Assembly: GCA_027017165.1 (NCBI GenBank)
Contig: JALURF010000031.1
Location: 7,990-16,558 of the forward strand
Length of the DNA stretch: 8,569 nucleotides
Direction: 5' to 3'
DNA from: Thermofilaceae archaeon
Lineage (GTDB): Archaea; Thermoproteota; Thermoprotei; Thermofilales; B69-G16
Shown here: one piece after another, positions 1 to 5,130 of the stretch
How the letters are laid out: each line of letters begins with the position of its first letter
Position numbering within the stretch: position 1 is the first letter of the stretch
The notes under the pieces: model-generated
The model's input: only the letters and a program-made list of their open reading frames with translations
Database searches by the model: none
Told to the model about the DNA's origin: nothing
Program-made: the position numbers and the translations under genes

Positions 1-446
1 TCTATACGTTCTACGTAGATTTTCTCCTCTTCTAAAGGCATCGATTTCGTTTGATACTCCCATTCGAGTTTTTCAAGTTTCTCTGCGAGAACCTCCTCCG
101 ACGGTATGCGCCGTCCTATTAGAGTTCTAAGAGTTCTCATTTTCTCTCTCTTCTCTCGAAATAGCGTTCTTAGATTTGAAAGCTTTTCTGTAATCTTATT
201 TTTCTCTTCCTTCAGCTTACGGATTTCTTCTATTAGCCTGTTTTTCTCCTCTACTATCTCGGATATCTTAGCTCTATATTCGGAGAGAATTTCCCGTTTT
301 TCTCTGATTTTCAATGATATTATCTTAACCTCGTTATTAAGCTCATCCCGTTTTGCTCTTAAATCCAGTGCTAAAGCCTCTTTTTCTCTCAGCGCGCTCT
401 TTAATTCTTTTAGTTTTTCGCTATAATTTACTGCTTCATCCTCCAT
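1..446 (-). CDS. Archaeal coiled-coil protein, N-terminal part (COG1340-like), cut by the window edge
   Basis: The window shows 148 residues from the ATG at 446; the C-terminal part lies beyond the left edge. Nearly the whole visible chain is charged heptad-type sequence rich in Glu, Lys, Arg and Leu with almost no glycine or proline, so it should form one long coiled coil. Around residues 127-140 there is a Leu-Glu-Trp segment followed by Gln-Thr and an acidic Leu-Glu-Glu-Glu stretch, which resembles the conserved core of the uncharacterised archaeal coiled-coil family COG1340; that assignment is from memory of the family. No enzymatic motif is seen. The start at 446 is preceded by a GTGAT motif six bases away. 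An in-frame ATG at 476 would add ten residues (beginning Met-Thr-Gly-Tyr) and has a GTGATC motif two bases upstream, so the start is not settled. The gene is divergent from pcc1. Function unknown. Confidence 0.8.
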   Translation of the reverse strand, partial: MEDEAVNYSEKLKELKSALREKEALALDLRAKRDELNNEVKIISLKIREKREILSEYRAKISEIVEEKNRLIEEIRKLKEEKNKITEKLSNLRTLFREKREKMRTLRTLIGRRIPSEEVLAEKLEKLEWEYQTKSMPLEEEKIYVERI

Positions 447-476
447 CTTCCCATCACTATTGCCATACCCTGTCAT

Positions 477-648
477 ATGATCACATTAGAGGAATTTTTG
501 TGCAAAAACTGTCAGGTATTTAGCTGTTACGTAGTCTCGCACTGGAACATTGAACATCTAAGTCTAGATTTAACGTTTCTTTATAAATCTTATCGTTAGT
601 AGTAGACGTGAAGAACCTCGGGTAGCATATATAACTGGTTATGACTCT
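477..648. other. Divergent intergenic region between the coiled-coil gene and pcc1
   Basis: About 170 bases with no convincing coding sequence. It must carry the promoters of both flanking divergent genes. On the plus strand I see a good TATA box at 580-588 and a weaker TATA-like stretch at 626-634. On the minus strand no TATA box stands out; a TAAATA element near 518-523 is about 45 bases ahead of the upstream ATG candidate. No tRNA and no C/D box pair (RTGATGA with CTGA) was found by eye. Confidence 0.6.
580..588 (+). promoter_or_regulatory. TATA box for the pcc1-pfdB-DUF3194 operon
   Basis: The bases TTTATAAAT match the archaeal TATA consensus. Transcription would be expected about 26 bases downstream, near 610, giving a leader of roughly 40 bases before the ATG at 649. 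A second AT-rich element (ATATATA, 626-634) lies closer to the gene and could instead drive a shorter leader ending at the alternative ATG at 667. Promoter use is inferred. Confidence 0.45.
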
Positions 649-912
649 ATGAAAAACGATACGGGTATGAGAATTCGCGGAAAAATAATCCTAAATGTGG
701 CTAATTCACAAATGGCGGATGTGATATACGCCTCGCTTCTTCCTGAAACACAAGACCAACCTTCATATAGATCACGCAGTAGTATAGAAAGGTCTGATAA
801 ACAAGTAATCCTAGCTGTGGAGGCAAGAGACTTAGCGAGTTTTAGAGCGGCTATGAACAGCTATTTAAGGCTAATCCACGTATTAGTAAGAGTTTTAAGC
901 GAAATAGATTAA
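649..912 (+). CDS. pcc1: KEOPS complex subunit Pcc1
   Basis: Pcc1 is the small dimerising subunit of KEOPS. It binds Kae1 and helps hold tRNA while Kae1 transfers the threonylcarbamoyl group to A37. The protein (87 residues) has the CTAG/Pcc1 family layout: a first beta strand (Gly-Lys-Ile-Ile-Leu), a helix with an Ile-Tyr-Ala-Ser-Leu-Leu-Pro-Glu turn near residues 26-33, two further strands around 43-60, and a C-terminal helix with the family hallmark Asn-Ser-Tyr-Leu-Arg near 70-74. The ATG at 649 has no clear Shine-Dalgarno. The ATG at 667, giving a protein that begins Met-Arg-Ile-Arg-Gly, matches the usual Pcc1 N-terminus better and is a serious alternative. The stop codon sits next to prefoldin beta, a pairing common in archaea. 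A divergent paralogue of this gene is at 2286-2534. Confidence 0.9.
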   Translation: MKNDTGMRIRGKIILNVANSQMADVIYASLLPETQDQPSYRSRSSIERSDKQVILAVEARDLASFRAAMNSYLRLIHVLVRVLSEID

Positions 913-917
913 TGATA

Positions 918-923
918 GGTGAT
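918..923 (+). promoter_or_regulatory. Shine-Dalgarno site that sets the prefoldin beta start
   Basis: GGTGAT, a full match to the archaeal anti-Shine-Dalgarno core, lies three bases before the ATG at 927. It lies inside the reading frame opened by the earlier ATG at 912, so it argues that translation begins at 927 and not 912. Confidence 0.7.
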
Positions 924-926
924 ACC

Positions 927-1286
927 ATGAGTCAGGAAATACCACCAGGATTGAGATCTCAAATAGCGAAATTTCAGAGGCTTCAAGAAGAACTACAATA
1001 TGTTCTCACGATGAAACAGCAATGGCAGGCCCAACTATACGAGGTTGAAAATGCTTTAGCTGAACTAGAAAAAGTACCCGAAGACAGACCCGTTTATAAG
1101 ATCGTAGGATCGATTATGGTTAGCAAAGATAGGGAATCTATAATCAAGGAGCTTAAAGAAAGAAAAGAGCTAATCGAAAGTCAACTGGAAACTTTGAAAA
1201 AACAAGAGGATATGCTTAGGAAACAAGTCGAGGATTTAGATAAAAAACTGCGGTCAAGGCTAGGCGGAAGTGAAATTGCAGGTTAA
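927..1286 (+). CDS. pfdB: Prefoldin subunit beta
   Basis: Prefoldin is the jellyfish-shaped cytosolic chaperone made of two alpha and four beta subunits. It captures unfolded proteins and passes them to the thermosome. The 119-residue protein has the beta-type plan: an N-terminal helix after an Ile-Pro-Pro-Gly-Leu segment, a beta hairpin in the middle with the family signature Val-Tyr-Lys-Ile-Val-Gly-Ser-Ile-Met-Val (residues about 53-62), and a second coiled-coil helix from about 68 to 115 with a Lys-Glu-Arg-Lys-Glu and Lys-Lys-Gln-Glu pattern typical of archaeal PfdB. An ATG at 912 would overlap the pcc1 stop and add five residues, but the GGTGAT at 918-923 favours 927. The end overlaps the next gene by 17 bases, which suggests translational coupling. 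Confidence 0.93.
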   Translation: MSQEIPPGLRSQIAKFQRLQEELQYVLTMKQQWQAQLYEVENALAELEKVPEDRPVYKIVGSIMVSKDRESIIKELKERKELIESQLETLKKQEDMLRKQVEDLDKKLRSRLGGSEIAG

Positions 1287-1563
1287 AAAAATAGATGAAA
1301 ATCAGCGCAGATACATAGTTGAAGAAGTCTCTAGTAGCATTATATCCTTTCTAGAAAATCTAGTTGAAGAGGGCAAAGTGAGAACTTACGAGTTCAGCGT
1401 AAAATTATCAGATGACTGGCCTTATATGCTTGAAATAGATATATCTGTTTCTGTAAATCCTTTTTTTGAACATGAAAAAGCTGAAATAATTGAAAAGGCT
1501 TTAAATATTGGTCTAGAGAAGGCGAGGAAAGTTCTTGTTAAATTTGGCTTACACGAATTTTAG
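1270..1563 (+). CDS. DUF3194 family protein, downstream partner of prefoldin beta
   Basis: A 97-residue protein with a GTG start inside the last codons of prefoldin beta. I recognise it by size, position and pattern as the small archaeal DUF3194 family, which usually follows the prefoldin beta gene; its function is not known. The chain is predicted alpha/beta: a helix near residues 14-35, a strand with Thr-Tyr-Glu-Phe-Ser-Val (about 39-44), a second strand with Leu-Glu-Ile-Asp-Ile-Ser-Val-Ser-Val (about 54-62), then a C-terminal helix with several Lys and Glu residues and an Ile-Gly-Leu-Glu-Lys-Ala core. There are no cysteines, membrane segments or catalytic motifs. The start has only a weak GGCGG motif ahead of it, consistent with coupled re-initiation from pfdB. 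The gene ends in TAG 21 bases from the convergent rps3ae gene. Confidence 0.8.
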   Translation: MKLQVKKIDENQRRYIVEEVSSSIISFLENLVEEGKVRTYEFSVKLSDDWPYMLEIDISVSVNPFFEHEKAEIIEKALNIGLEKARKVLVKFGLHEF

Positions 1564-1584
1564 CAAAGCCTTCCAGATTCTATC

Positions 1585-2229
1585 TTAAGATTGTTGAGAA
1601 GTAGAGGATTTTTCTTGTGAAGTCTCTGGGGTTTTTAGCGGAATTTGGAAGGTGGGTGTTAAAACTTTAATTTTTCTGACTTCCACCTTTTTGAGTGGAT
1701 AAATCTTCTTGGCTCTGTTAAATATTTCTTGAGCTATTATCCCAAGAACACTCTCTTGGACATACTCATCAAATGTTAATTGAGACGCTTTTTCGAGTAA
1801 TACTTCAGTCATTATTCGCCTTATAGCTTTTTCCTGAGAAGTTTTCACTCTATGCATTGTTATGGTCATAGCCATTACCCTCAATCTTACCCCATCCTTC
1901 GTAACCACATTAACGATCGCGTCTATCCTAGTTGTACCCCTTCGCACTAAACTTCTAATGTAATCGCCAGATAGCTCGAAGCCCTTGAATTGGGTATAAG
2001 CTTTATCTCCGTCCACTTTCACTATCTGGAATTTAAGCTTTATGGGCAATTGCGATACATCCTTTGTAATATCGTAAAAACTTACTTCCATAACACGTCC
2101 AAGTAGATGCTTTTCTGAGTTAGCTGGTATAACTCCTAATTCTGCGAAGCCGAATGCATGAGAGGCATACACTGTAAACCACTTCTTTGCAGCCCATTTA
2201 TCTCTGGCGACTTTTGATAGTTTTGACAA
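1585..2229 (-). CDS. rps3ae: 30S ribosomal protein S3Ae (eS1)
   Basis: This is the archaeal/eukaryotic eS1 protein of the small subunit. The signature Asp-Lys-Trp-Ala-Ala-Lys-Lys-Trp-Phe near the N-terminus, the Leu-Gly-Arg-Val-Met-Glu segment, a Tyr-Ile-Arg-Ser-Leu-Val-Arg-Arg stretch mid-chain, and Ile-Tyr-Pro-Leu-Lys-Lys-Val-Glu near the C-terminus all match the family, followed by a usual low-complexity Ser/Thr/Gln tail. I place the start at TTG 2229 (214 residues). It has GGTGA four bases ahead, and it puts nine residues before Asp-Lys-Trp, as in other archaeal S3Ae proteins. A GTG at 2268 would add 13 unusual residues and has no Shine-Dalgarno. The gene is the last of the rps15-DHH-pcc2-rps3ae group. 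Confidence 0.95.
   Translation of the reverse strand: MSKLSKVARDKWAAKKWFTVYASHAFGFAELGVIPANSEKHLLGRVMEVSFYDITKDVSQLPIKLKFQIVKVDGDKAYTQFKGFELSGDYIRSLVRRGTTRIDAIVNVVTKDGVRLRVMAMTITMHRVKTSQEKAIRRIMTEVLLEKASQLTFDEYVQESVLGIIAQEIFNRAKKIYPLKKVEVRKIKVLTPTFQIPLKTPETSQEKSSTSQQS
1609..1675 (+). terminator. Possible T-run terminator cluster for the plus-strand operon
   Basis: Only 21 bases separate the convergent operons, with no T-run between them. Three runs of five T residues occur on the plus strand at 1609-1613, 1632-1636 and 1671-1675, inside the antisense of the rps3ae tail. Archaeal transcription often ends at such runs, so the plus transcript may end here. T-runs are also expected opposite a lysine-rich coding tail, so this is weak. 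Confidence 0.25.
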
Positions 2230-2233
2230 TTTC

Positions 2234-2238
2234 TCACC
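2234..2238 (-). promoter_or_regulatory. Shine-Dalgarno site supporting a TTG start of rps3ae
   Basis: On the minus strand the bases read GGTGA (extended GGTGAG), four bases before the TTG at 2229. No comparable site precedes the GTG at 2268. The site would be internal to the protein if the longer start were used. Confidence 0.55.
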
Positions 2239-2285
2239 CGGATGCGCTACTTTCGATAACGTAAACACTTTATTAAGTTTTCGGT

Positions 2286-2534
2286 TTAAAGATTTTCTCG
2301 GTCTATAGTGTCAAAAGCCTTCAAAACTACGTTTAAATTTACTAGTAGATCGTTGAGTAAGCCCTTAGCCTTAAGTATATCTGTACTATTAATTTCGCAC
2401 ACCAGGGTTATCCCCTCTCGTTTACACGAGATTTTACTTTGATGAAGATAGTTATAAGCTATGTTATCGGGTTCTAAAGCGTTTAAGATTGTATTTACAT
2501 CATTTATGTCGGAAATCTCTATGATTATTTTAAC
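2286..2534 (-). CDS. Second Pcc1-family protein, probable KEOPS subunit Pcc2, with no canonical start codon
   Basis: An open frame of 82 codons fills the space between the DHH gene and rps3ae. The product begins Val-Lys-Ile-Ile-Ile-Glu-Ile and has the Pcc1 layout: strand, helix with an Asn-Ala-Leu-Glu-Pro-Asp turn (18-23), strands near 34-50, and a C-terminal helix (51-80). It aligns with the Pcc1 at 649 almost without gaps over the second half, but Asn-Ser-Tyr-Leu-Arg is replaced by Asn-Asp-Leu-Leu-Val. A Pcc1 paralogue was described in 2023 as the fifth core subunit of archaeal KEOPS (Pcc2). My recollection is that it lies beside rps15, the RecJ-like gene and rps3ae, as here. No ATG, GTG or TTG occurs in frame before codon 45. 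The likeliest start is GTT at 2534, eight bases after a run of G; ATA at 2528 is another candidate. The frame is shared with the DHH gene, whose TAG lies 12 bases upstream. Confidence 0.8.
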   Translation of the reverse strand, partial: VKIIIEISDINDVNTILNALEPDNIAYNYLHQSKISCKREGITLVCEINSTDILKAKGLLNDLLVNLNVVLKAFDTIDRENL

Positions 2535-2542
2535 CTTTAAAT

Positions 2543-2547
2543 CCCCC
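2543..2547 (-). promoter_or_regulatory. G-run acting as a possible ribosome binding site for the Pcc2-like gene
   Basis: Five G residues span the last base of the DHH stop codon and the next four bases. The run is a partial Shine-Dalgarno match eight bases before the GTT at 2534. It is the only purine-rich candidate in front of this frame, so it supports initiation close to 2534, but weakly. Confidence 0.3.
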
Positions 2548-3968
2548 TATAAGTTATTTAATAAAAATTCGATAAAGGTTTTTGTCTTCTCTACGGGTAT
2601 TAATGCGCCACCTGCACGCACGTGCCCTCCGCCTACGCCGCCTACGGCTTTAGCCGCGGTTTTAAGAGCATAGCCTAAATTTTTCTCGTGTTTCGATTCC
2701 GGGATTTTTTTTGTTAATCTGGCTGAAATCTTAACTTTTCCTTCTATATCGCTTCGACCTATAACGACTACTACATCTGTTTCCTCGCTCCATACCGAGG
2801 ATAAAATGGAGGCTATAGAGCCTGTTATTTTGCTATCGGCTAAATCTTTTAAATCCAGAACCGTAATTGAGCCTATTTTTCTCTTTCTTTTGAAAGCTTC
2901 TTCAAGGACTTTAGCTAAAGTTTTTCTATACTCTTTGACTATGCTTAAGGCTTCTCCGAGAATTTTCTCCCTAACCCCCATACATAATGCAATAGCTATA
3001 TCGCATCTTCCCATTCTGCCACAAGAATTTAGTACTTGCCCGTATTCTCTGGCATCATAAAGAAAACTCTTTTCGTGTTCGCTAAGTAAGTAGTAATTTA
3101 TACCAAAAATTCTTTCCGCGTCTTTAAGCGGAACGCCTATATCTAGCATATACTTGATAAGTGCGGTAGCTAATCTCCTGATCTCATCCTTTGTTAGTTC
3201 ACTTATATACCTCAATTGGCCGTCCTTGCCTGGATTTATCCCTATATTTTTTAGGAATAGTAGACAAGAATCCTCTCGTCCACTTAAGCCGGGGATATAT
3301 GGGTCAAACGTATACTCTAGGGCTTTTAAAAGCGGTCTATTCTTTGAGCTTGCGAGCCGTAGCCCTACTTCCCTTTTTAATAAACCATACTCTTCCGCTT
3401 CCTCAGCAATAGCCTCGTTTAAACCTACTAAAGAAAAACGTGGTCCTACGTCTTGTCTATCTGCTAGAGCCCCTATTATAGCTAAGGTTGAGTAAGTTAT
3501 CATTTCTTCATCCAATTCTCTTAGGAAAATATAAGCTAATGCGGAGGAGCTTACTTCAACTGAACCATCTACACCATAGAGGTAGGGATTCACCTCGGAG
3601 ATTTCTTCACTCCTCGATACCTCTTCAGGTTGATGATGATCTAGAATGTATAAGTTTTTTCCCTTAAGAGTCTCTCTTATCAAGCTATATTCGCCGCTCC
3701 CTAAATCGGTAAATAGTATGGTATTATAGCCCAGTTTTCCAATTTTTGAAACAGAGTTTTCATCTATCTGCTCTAATATTTTAATATGGTATGGAATATT
3801 CCTTTTTTTGAGAAATATAGCTAAGAGAGATATCGCTGTTAAGCCATCGGCGTCATAATGAGAGATAAGGAGGATAGGTTCCTCTTTATCTAAAACGTCC
3901 TTAACAAATTTCTCTTGATGAGGTTTTATCGATGCTAGAAACTTCGAAAGCTTGGCCTCACTGCTCAT
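2547..3968 (-). CDS. DHH-family phosphoesterase, archaeal RecJ-like nuclease
   Basis: A 473-residue DHH-DHHA1 phosphoesterase. All metal-binding motifs look intact: His-Tyr-Asp-Ala-Asp-Gly (37-42), Thr-Asp-Leu-Gly (Asp88), the Asp-His-His triad (110-112), and Ala-Leu-Ala-Asp-Arg-Gln-Asp (Asp170). The DHHA1 substrate-binding domain ends in Gly-Gly-Gly-His (446-449) followed by Val-Arg-Ala-Gly-Gly-Ala. Members of this archaeal group act as Mn2+-dependent exonucleases on single-stranded DNA or RNA, and relatives (GAN, archaeal Cdc45) bind GINS in the replisome. Which role applies here cannot be read from sequence, but intact catalytic residues argue against a purely structural Cdc45-like protein. 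The ATG at 3968 follows GGAGG by about 12 bases, after the rps15 stop. Co-transcription with rps15 and the Pcc2-like gene is likely from the short gaps. Confidence 0.9.
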   Translation of the reverse strand: MSSEAKLSKFLASIKPHQEKFVKDVLDKEEPILLISHYDADGLTAISLLAIFLKKRNIPYHIKILEQIDENSVSKIGKLGYNTILFTDLGSGEYSLIRETLKGKNLYILDHHQPEEVSRSEEISEVNPYLYGVDGSVEVSSSALAYIFLRELDEEMITYSTLAIIGALADRQDVGPRFSLVGLNEAIAEEAEEYGLLKREVGLRLASSKNRPLLKALEYTFDPYIPGLSGREDSCLLFLKNIGINPGKDGQLRYISELTKDEIRRLATALIKYMLDIGVPLKDAERIFGINYYLLSEHEKSFLYDAREYGQVLNSCGRMGRCDIAIALCMGVREKILGEALSIVKEYRKTLAKVLEEAFKRKRKIGSITVLDLKDLADSKITGSIASILSSVWSEETDVVVVIGRSDIEGKVKISARLTKKIPESKHEKNLGYALKTAAKAVGGVGGGHVRAGGALIPVEKTKTFIEFLLNNL

Positions 3969-3988
3969 TTCTTAAAAAATCCTCCATT

Positions 3989-4435
3989 TTAGGCGAATAT
4001 ACTTATTTTCTCTGGCTTATACTCCCAGTCGGGAGGGAGTATTCCCCTTGACTTATAATACTTTGCGAGTCGTCTTATTTTTGATTCAATAAGCTGTAAA
4101 CCCCTTTTAGAGTGGTAATCCTTTGGATGCTCTTCTAAATGCCTGCGAACTCTCATGGCTCGCCTTATGAGGTTGTATAAGTCCTCGGGTATTTCGGGAG
4201 CTAAACCCCTTTCCCTCAAAATCTGGGTTATCTTCTTCTTAGTAACCATCTTCACTAATGGTATACCGTACTGATCTCTTAGAATAATTCCTATCATCGA
4301 TGGTGGATAGCCTCTTTTAGCTAAGGAAACTACTAATTCCTCTACTTCTACTGGAGAGTACTTTACCCAAGGCGGCACTGATTTCCTAGCCGGACGAGTG
4401 GAATGGGATTTTCCCTTTTTCTTGCTCTTCCTCAC
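3989..4435 (-). CDS. rps15: 30S ribosomal protein S15 (uS15)
   Basis: Archaeal/eukaryotic-length S15 of 148 residues; the bacterial form is about 89. The archaeal N-terminal extension is present, with Gly-Lys-Ser-His-Ser-Thr-Arg-Pro and Pro-Pro-Trp-Val near residues 8-24, followed by the Leu-Ala-Lys-Arg-Gly-Tyr-Pro-Pro-Ser helix region. The rRNA-binding core carries His-Pro-Lys-Asp-Tyr-His-Ser-Lys-Arg-Gly-Leu (about 103-113), and the C-terminus has Leu-Pro-Pro-Asp-Trp-Glu-Tyr. The protein binds 16S rRNA at the central-domain three-way junction. The start is GTG with a strong GGTGG four bases ahead (4440-4444). It is the first gene after the TATA box at 4466-4475, so it probably leads the rps15-DHH-pcc2-rps3ae transcript with a leader of only about ten bases. 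Confidence 0.96.
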   Translation of the reverse strand: MRKSKKKGKSHSTRPARKSVPPWVKYSPVEVEELVVSLAKRGYPPSMIGIILRDQYGIPLVKMVTKKKITQILRERGLAPEIPEDLYNLIRRAMRVRRHLEEHPKDYHSKRGLQLIESKIRRLAKYYKSRGILPPDWEYKPEKISIFA

Positions 4436-4465
4436 TCAACCACCTAGACGCTATTCTCCACTTGG

Positions 4466-4475
4466 ATTTATAAAA
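4466..4475 (-). promoter_or_regulatory. TATA box ahead of rps15
   Basis: On the minus strand the bases read TTTTATAAAT, a close match to the archaeal TATA box, in the 47-base gap between bud32 and rps15. Transcription would begin about 26 bases downstream, near 4444, leaving just enough leader for the GGTGG site before the GTG at 4435. This separates the long minus-strand block into two transcription units, although readthrough from bud32 is not excluded. Confidence 0.55.
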
Positions 4476-4482
4476 TCTTCGC

Positions 4483-5130
4483 TTACTTTACTTTATGTCT
4501 CCTTTCCGCCACGTATCTACCCCTCATTCTGATCTCTTCCATTCGCTTTAAAACTACATCTACATATTCTCCCATAACCTCTTTATAACCTTTAGTAAAC
4601 TCTTTAAACGCCAGCTCTACATAGCGCGGATGAGTGCTCTCAATAGCTCTTAATAAAAGATGAATATCTACAGCTCTATCCTCGAGCTCTTTGCTAAAAT
4701 AGCTTAGACCGAAATCTATCAAGAATATCTTATCTCCGACTAATATCATATTGGAAGTGGTTAAATCTCCATGAATTATCCCTGCTTTATGTAGGAGTCC
4801 TACCTCTCTCCCCAAAATCTGAAAATATTTCTTAACTTCTTCCATACTCAAAGAATCAATAATATCTCTAAGCCGGGCACCTTTTATATAATCCATAATA
4901 ATCTCGGCTTTACCTAAATCTACGTGTAAAACTGTGGGCACAGGAATTCCATTGTTTTTACAAGTGGCTAGAATTCTCGCTTCAAGGACCGTTCTCTTTT
5001 TTCTAATTCTTTCATCCAAAATCGGATTGCGGTAATTCTTTCTTATTCTGGTCTTCCGCACGACATCAAATCCGTAATATCTATCCTTTACGAGAACCGC
5101 CTCCGCCCCTATGCCTAAGATTTTCTCCAT
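4483..5130 (-). CDS. bud32: KEOPS complex kinase/ATPase subunit Bud32
   Basis: Bud32 is the atypical small kinase of KEOPS. It contacts Kae1 and Cgi121, and its ATPase activity is needed for tRNA threonylcarbamoylation. The 215-residue protein has the compact N-lobe with Gly-Ala-Glu-Ala (8-11), the nucleotide-contacting Lys26 in a Val-Arg-Lys-Thr-Arg context, the family stretch Asn-Tyr-Arg-Asn-Pro-Ile-Leu-Asp (32-39), catalytic His-Gly-Asp-Leu-Thr-Thr-Ser-Asn (120-127; Asp122 and Asn127) and metal-binding Ile-Asp-Phe-Gly (138-141). The basic C-terminal tail (Arg-Tyr-Val-Ala-Glu-Arg-Arg) is typical. The ATG at 5130 follows GGAGG by four bases and overlaps the end of kae1 by 16 bases, so the two are probably translationally coupled. 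In many archaea Kae1 and Bud32 are fused; here they are separate adjacent genes. Confidence 0.96.
   Translation of the reverse strand: MEKILGIGAEAVLVKDRYYGFDVVRKTRIRKNYRNPILDERIRKKRTVLEARILATCKNNGIPVPTVLHVDLGKAEIIMDYIKGARLRDIIDSLSMEEVKKYFQILGREVGLLHKAGIIHGDLTTSNMILVGDKIFLIDFGLSYFSKELEDRAVDIHLLLRAIESTHPRYVELAFKEFTKGYKEVMGEYVDVVLKRMEEIRMRGRYVAERRHKVK

Noticed and set aside
106..426. Plus-strand open frame of 106 residues rich in Ser, Phe and Leu
   Set aside because: It is the antisense of the coiled-coil gene; the composition is what a Glu/Lys-rich coding strand gives on its complement.
477..648. Possible C/D box RNA or tRNA in the divergent region
   Set aside because: No RTGATGA/CTGA pairing and no cloverleaf could be drawn on either strand.
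2547..2549. TAG as a pyrrolysine codon
   Set aside because: TAG ends several other genes in the window at their normal family lengths, so systematic recoding is unlikely.
2461..2673. Plus-strand open frame of 70 residues
   Set aside because: It overlaps the end of the DHH gene and the Pcc2-like gene in antisense, with no family resemblance.
3154..3495. Plus-strand open frames of 113 and 73 residues inside the DHH gene
   Set aside because: They are shadows of a conserved coding region in the other strand.
3970..3988. Small frame opening at an ATG between rps15 and the DHH gene
   Set aside because: It closes after nine codons and is out of frame with the DHH gene; it probably only contains the GGAGG site.
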